A stretch of DNA of 64,000 nt from assembly GCF_016735115.1 (NCBI RefSeq), contig NZ_JAERQJ010000002.1:372001-436000 (forward strand). The letters are read 5' to 3'. Positions 61,049 to 64,000 of this stretch are shown here, piece by piece. Within the stretch, counting starts at the first letter, position 1; each line of letters begins with the position of its first letter. The notes beneath the pieces are model-generated. The model was not told the origin of the DNA. It saw only the letters and a program-made list of their open reading frames with translations, and made no database searches. The translations under genes and the position numbers were made by a program. The DNA is from Aquimarina mytili (lineage in GTDB: Bacteria; Bacteroidota; Bacteroidia; Flavobacteriales; Flavobacteriaceae).

Positions 61049-61747
61049 ATGAGAAAAAATATATTACTAATTGGAGGAAGCCATGGAATTGGTTTTGAAA
61101 TTGCTTTAAAATTATATAGCGAACATAATATTTTTATTGCATCAAGAACCAATGAAAATCTTGGAAATCTGGAAGTGACTCATATTCCGTATGATGCATC
61201 TAAAGATGAAATTGACGCTTCAGTGCTACCAGAACGAATTGATGGGTTTGTATATTGCCCAGGCAGTATTAACCTTAAACCTTTTAAAACGCTTTCTCCT
61301 TTAGCTTTTGAAGAAGATATGCAGATCAATTTTATGTTTTTGGTAAAAATTGTGCATAACCTTCTTCCAAAACTTAAAAACTCGGATCAAGCAAGTTTAG
61401 TATTTTTTAGTACCGTTGCTGTTAAAATAGGAATGCCTTTTCATACCAGTATTGCGGCCGCCAAAGGCGCTATAGAAGGTTTTGCAAAAGCCCTTGCGGC
61501 AGAATATGCTCCTCAATTTAGAGTTAATGTCATTGCACCTTCACTAACCGATACTCCTTTAGCAAAAAGATTACTCGGAAATGATAAGAAAAAGGAAGTA
61601 ATGAACAACAGGCATCCTATGAAACGTGTTGGTCAAGCGGAAGATATTGCCAATATTGCAAGTTTTTTATTGAGCGATAATAGCAGTTGGATTACTGGAC
61701 AAGTTATTGGCGTTGATGGCGGAATGTCAACCCTAAATATTAATTAA
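61049..61747 (+). CDS. SDR-family protein lacking the catalytic Tyr
   Basis: 232 aa. Nucleotide-binding loop LIGGSHGIGFEIAL, YCPGSINLKPF (NNAG equivalent), FFSTVAVKIG (catalytic Ser) and the end ITGQVIGVDGGMS are SDR-typical. At the active site the Lys is present in SIAAAKGAIEGFAKALAAEY, but the residue four before it is Ile, where classical SDRs have Tyr. The enzyme may work by another mechanism or be a non-catalytic binder. It lies between the SRPBCC and photolyase genes and may share their substrate or light-related role. Confidence 0.88.
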   Translation: MRKNILLIGGSHGIGFEIALKLYSEHNIFIASRTNENLGNLEVTHIPYDASKDEIDASVLPERIDGFVYCPGSINLKPFKTLSPLAFEEDMQINFMFLVKIVHNLLPKLKNSDQASLVFFSTVAVKIGMPFHTSIAAAKGAIEGFAKALAAEYAPQFRVNVIAPSLTDTPLAKRLLGNDKKKEVMNNRHPMKRVGQAEDIANIASFLLSDNSSWITGQVIGVDGGMSTLNIN

Positions 61748-61749
61748 GC

Positions 61750-63057
61750 ATGAGCCAAAAAGTATCTGTTTTTTGGTTTAGAAGAGACCTTAGGCTTCAA
61801 GATAATGTAGGATTATTTAACGCTCTTCAAGGAAAATATCCAGTGCTTCCAATTTTCATTTTTGACAAAAACATATTAGATCACCTTCCTAAAAATGATT
61901 CCAGGGTTACCTTTATTTTCGAAACTCTACAAAAAATGAATCAAGAGCTTCAGAAAACATATTCAAGCTCATTGGGTCAATATTATGGAACTCCAGAATC
62001 AGTTTTTGAAAACTTGACATCTCAATACGATATCCAAAAAGTATACACTAATCATGATTATGAACCTAATGCCATAAATCGTGATGCAAAAATTAAAACA
62101 CTTTTAACTAAAAATAAAATTGAATTTCTTTCCTTTAAAGATCAAGTAATTTTTGAAAAAGACGAAATCTTAAAAGCCGACGGAAGCGCTTATGTTGTAT
62201 ATACGCCTTATAAAAATAAATGGAAGGATACATTTAATGCCTTAAAAGCAAAACCATGCACAACTACGCAATATCTTAATAACTTAATTACAACTACAAC
62301 ACTTCCAAAAGTATCGTTGAGTGATATGGGATTTACAACATCCTCAATCAAAATACCTGATTTTGATGCGTCTCCAAATCTAATTCAAAATTATGAAGAC
62401 ACTAGAAATTTTCCTGCAAAAAACAAAGGTACATCTAGACTGGGTCCTCATCTTCGTTTTGGCACTGTAGGAATAAGAACAATAGTACAAAAAGCTATCA
62501 TGCAAGACAATGAAGTATTTTGGTCAGAATTAATATGGCGAGATTTTTTTATGCAAATACTTTGGCACTATCCTCATACCAAAGACAAGGCATTTAAGCC
62601 AAAATATGATAGAATTAACTGGCGCAATAATGAAGATGAATTTGAGAATTGGAAAAATGGAACAACTGGATATCCTCTAGTCGATGCCGGAATGCGTCAA
62701 CTTAATCAAACTGGATATATGCATAATCGTGTACGAATGGTCGTAGCAAGTTTTTTATGCAAGCATTTATTAATAGACTGGCGTTGGGGAGAAGCATATT
62801 TTGCCGAAAAATTACTCGATTATGACATGTCGGCCAATGTTGGAAACTGGCAATGGGCTGCTGGTTCTGGCGTAGATGCAGCTCCATATTTTAGAATTTT
62901 TAATCCTACCACTCAAATTACCAAATTTGATAAAGCATTACAATATATTAATACTTGGGTTAACGATCTCAACGAACTTACTTACCCACAACCCATAATT
63001 GATCATAAAATGGCACGAGAACGATGTTTAAAAGTCTACAAAGAAGCCATTGGTTAA
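61750..63057 (+). CDS. phrB: Deoxyribodipyrimidine photolyase (CPD class I-like)
   Basis: 435 aa. N-terminal antenna-binding domain (VFWFRRDLRLQDNVGLFNAL) and C-terminal FAD domain with SELIWRDFFMQILWHYP, GYMHNRVRMVVASFLCKHLLIDWRWGE, and NVGNWQWAAGSGVDAAPYFRIFNP. The last block is close to the E. coli PhrB lesion- and FAD-binding region, with Trp residues of the electron-transfer chain kept. It repairs cyclobutane pyrimidine dimers with blue light. A photoreceptor (cryptochrome) role cannot be excluded by sequence. Third gene of the SRPBCC-SDR-photolyase run. Confidence 0.92.
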   Translation: MSQKVSVFWFRRDLRLQDNVGLFNALQGKYPVLPIFIFDKNILDHLPKNDSRVTFIFETLQKMNQELQKTYSSSLGQYYGTPESVFENLTSQYDIQKVYTNHDYEPNAINRDAKIKTLLTKNKIEFLSFKDQVIFEKDEILKADGSAYVVYTPYKNKWKDTFNALKAKPCTTTQYLNNLITTTTLPKVSLSDMGFTTSSIKIPDFDASPNLIQNYEDTRNFPAKNKGTSRLGPHLRFGTVGIRTIVQKAIMQDNEVFWSELIWRDFFMQILWHYPHTKDKAFKPKYDRINWRNNEDEFENWKNGTTGYPLVDAGMRQLNQTGYMHNRVRMVVASFLCKHLLIDWRWGEAYFAEKLLDYDMSANVGNWQWAAGSGVDAAPYFRIFNPTTQITKFDKALQYINTWVNDLNELTYPQPIIDHKMARERCLKVYKEAIG

Positions 63058-63152
63058 CAACAAATTATAACATTTTTTTAAAATAATTCGAATGAAGTTT
63101 TTTGTATTTTAAAGGATATTTTTATAAGTACTAACCCTTAAACTTCAAACCG

Positions 63153-63518
63153 ATGAACACACAGCAAGTAGCAGATCGTTTGGTAGAGCTTTGCCGTATT
63201 GGCGAAAATATGCAGGCCATTAATGAGTTATATGCCAACAACGTAGTAAGTAAAGAAATGCCTGGTGTACCAAATTCGGTAATATCTGGTAAAGATGCAG
63301 TAACCAAAAAGAGTGAAGATTGGTATGCAAGTGTAGAAGAGTTTCATGGAGGAGAAATCTCGGATCCAATTGTTGCAGAAGATCATTTTAGTTGCAAAAT
63401 GAAAATGGACTGCACTTTTAAAGGACAAGGTCGCATGCAAATAGAAGAACTTGCCGTTTATCAAGTAAACAATGGAAAAATTACTGAGGAACAGTTTTTC
63501 TATACAATGCCTGCATAG
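63153..63518 (+). CDS. NTF2/SnoaL-like protein
   Basis: 121 aa, single alpha+beta cone domain: VADRLVELCRIGENMQAINELYANNVVSKEM, VISGKDAVTKKSEDWYASV, and FKGQGRMQIEELAVYQVNNGKITEEQFFY. The family includes small-molecule isomerases, cyclases and many proteins of unknown role. No obvious catalytic set. Preceded by a 95-bp AT-rich gap, convergent with the beta-barrel gene. Confidence 0.82.
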   Translation: MNTQQVADRLVELCRIGENMQAINELYANNVVSKEMPGVPNSVISGKDAVTKKSEDWYASVEEFHGGEISDPIVAEDHFSCKMKMDCTFKGQGRMQIEELAVYQVNNGKITEEQFFYTMPA

Positions 63519-63545
63519 AAAACTATCTATTAAAACTTCGGTAAA

Positions 63546-64000
63546 TTAGAATTTAACACCAACCGATAATTGAACAACCGAATGTTGTCTTTCGATAGTG
63601 TCATTCGCTTCATCGTCTACAATATTTGCTAGACCTAAGCTGTAACGAGCTTGAAAAAAAGCTCCCATCTCGAATTGATAACCCAATCCAAAATTAGCAC
63701 CATAATCAACATCTGAAATAATATCTTTAACATCAATATCAGATTTTTCTGTACCTCCACCAATAGAATTTTTGAGTTGTCTCACAGCAGCAGCCAGATA
63801 TCCTACTTGTGGCCCTACTTCTATACTAAAACCTGGAACTACATAAAATGGATAGTATTTTACCATTACTGGTAAATAAATATAATCTAGTTTGAGTATT
63901 TCATCATCAAAGTTAGGTTCTTCACTATCATATTTCACCCCTTGAAAAGAATATAACAACTCAGGTTGCACAGCTAAATACTCATTAATGGGGATTTCGG
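63546..64000 (-). CDS. Outer-membrane beta-barrel (PorT-like) protein, C-terminal part
   Basis: The reading frame stays open to the right edge (its visible N-terminal end reads EIPINEYLAVQPELLYSFQG), so the gene starts outside the window. It shows the alternating strands of porin-family barrels: LDYIYLPVMVKYYP, GFSIEVGPQVGYLAAAV, DYGANFGLGYQFEMGAFFQARYSLGLANI, ending QHSVVQLSVGVKF with the C-terminal Phe signature for barrel assembly. Roles in this family range from structural to transport and cannot be told. Confidence 0.85.
   Translation of the reverse strand, partial: EIPINEYLAVQPELLYSFQGVKYDSEEPNFDDEILKLDYIYLPVMVKYYPFYVVPGFSIEVGPQVGYLAAAVRQLKNSIGGGTEKSDIDVKDIISDVDYGANFGLGYQFEMGAFFQARYSLGLANIVDDEANDTIERQHSVVQLSVGVKF

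Noticed and set aside
1..64000. CRISPR arrays, tRNA/rRNA genes, insertion sequences and phage genes
   Set aside because: Looked for on both strands; no regularly spaced repeats, cloverleaf signatures, transposases or integrases were seen.

Overview
The window is AT-rich and gene-dense, and reads as a marine Flavobacteriaceae genome (Bacteroidota), possibly Aquimarina-like. The phylum is supported by sigma-ABfr-type -7 elements (TAnnTTTG) with few Shine-Dalgarno sequences, a fused alpha/beta 2-oxoacid dehydrogenase E1, DUF2911, DUF1835 and MutS2-without-Smr genes, and the general protein style. The genus is a guess. No tRNA, rRNA, insertion sequence, phage gene or CRISPR array was seen.

Region 1 (1-41.8 kb) is one very large Wzx/Wzy-type exopolysaccharide or capsule locus. 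Its left end has a Wzc/Wzz-like co-polymerase (cut by the window edge), a Wza-like export lipoprotein, and PglF-like dehydratase and PglE-like aminotransferase genes. Further in are a PglD-like acyltransferase fused to a FemAB/GNAT domain, two further FemAB/CelD-like proteins and two PglC-sized initiating phosphoglycosyl transferases. This set fits synthesis of a bacillosamine-type first sugar. A formyltransferase, a carbamoyltransferase and a secreted beta-helix lipoprotein sit between them. The right part is an 18-gene, about 20-kb minus-strand operon (41694 to 21698). It encodes UDP-HexNAcA synthesis (WbpP/TviC- and WbpO/TviB-like), the Wzx flippase, a PP-loop enzyme, a pyruvyltransferase, a methyltransferase, five glycosyltransferases, a hexapeptide acetyltransferase, a Wzy/EpsG-like polymerase and a CapK-like ligase. 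The same operon holds a compact MBOAT-SGNH-FkbH-ACP block.

The outstanding feature is three MBOAT/SGNH acyl-transfer pairs in one locus. One of them is followed directly by an FkbH-like HAD protein and a free acyl carrier protein. That set matches the Dlt logic (activating enzyme, carrier, MBOAT, SGNH) with FkbH in place of the adenylating ligase DltA. I infer that it may decorate the polysaccharide with a glyceryl or other hydroxyacyl group. A near-palindromic GGGG-N5/6-CCCC element lies in front of three transcription units of the locus and is a candidate common operator.

Region 2 (41.9-64 kb) is ordinary chromosome: a branched-chain-type 2-oxoacid dehydrogenase E1, a 2OG-Fe(II) oxygenase, SUI1, DUF1835, a nucleoside phosphorylase, a solute-binding-like protein without a signal peptide, Ung, MutS2, and a PIG-L deacetylase with a sodium:solute symporter and a Gfo/Idh/MocA oxidoreductase. 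DUF2911, an aquaporin, an SRPBCC-SDR-photolyase run, an NTF2-like protein and a beta-barrel protein cut by the right edge follow. Three small membrane-protein ORFs (57, 48 and 40 codons) were read directly from the sequence.
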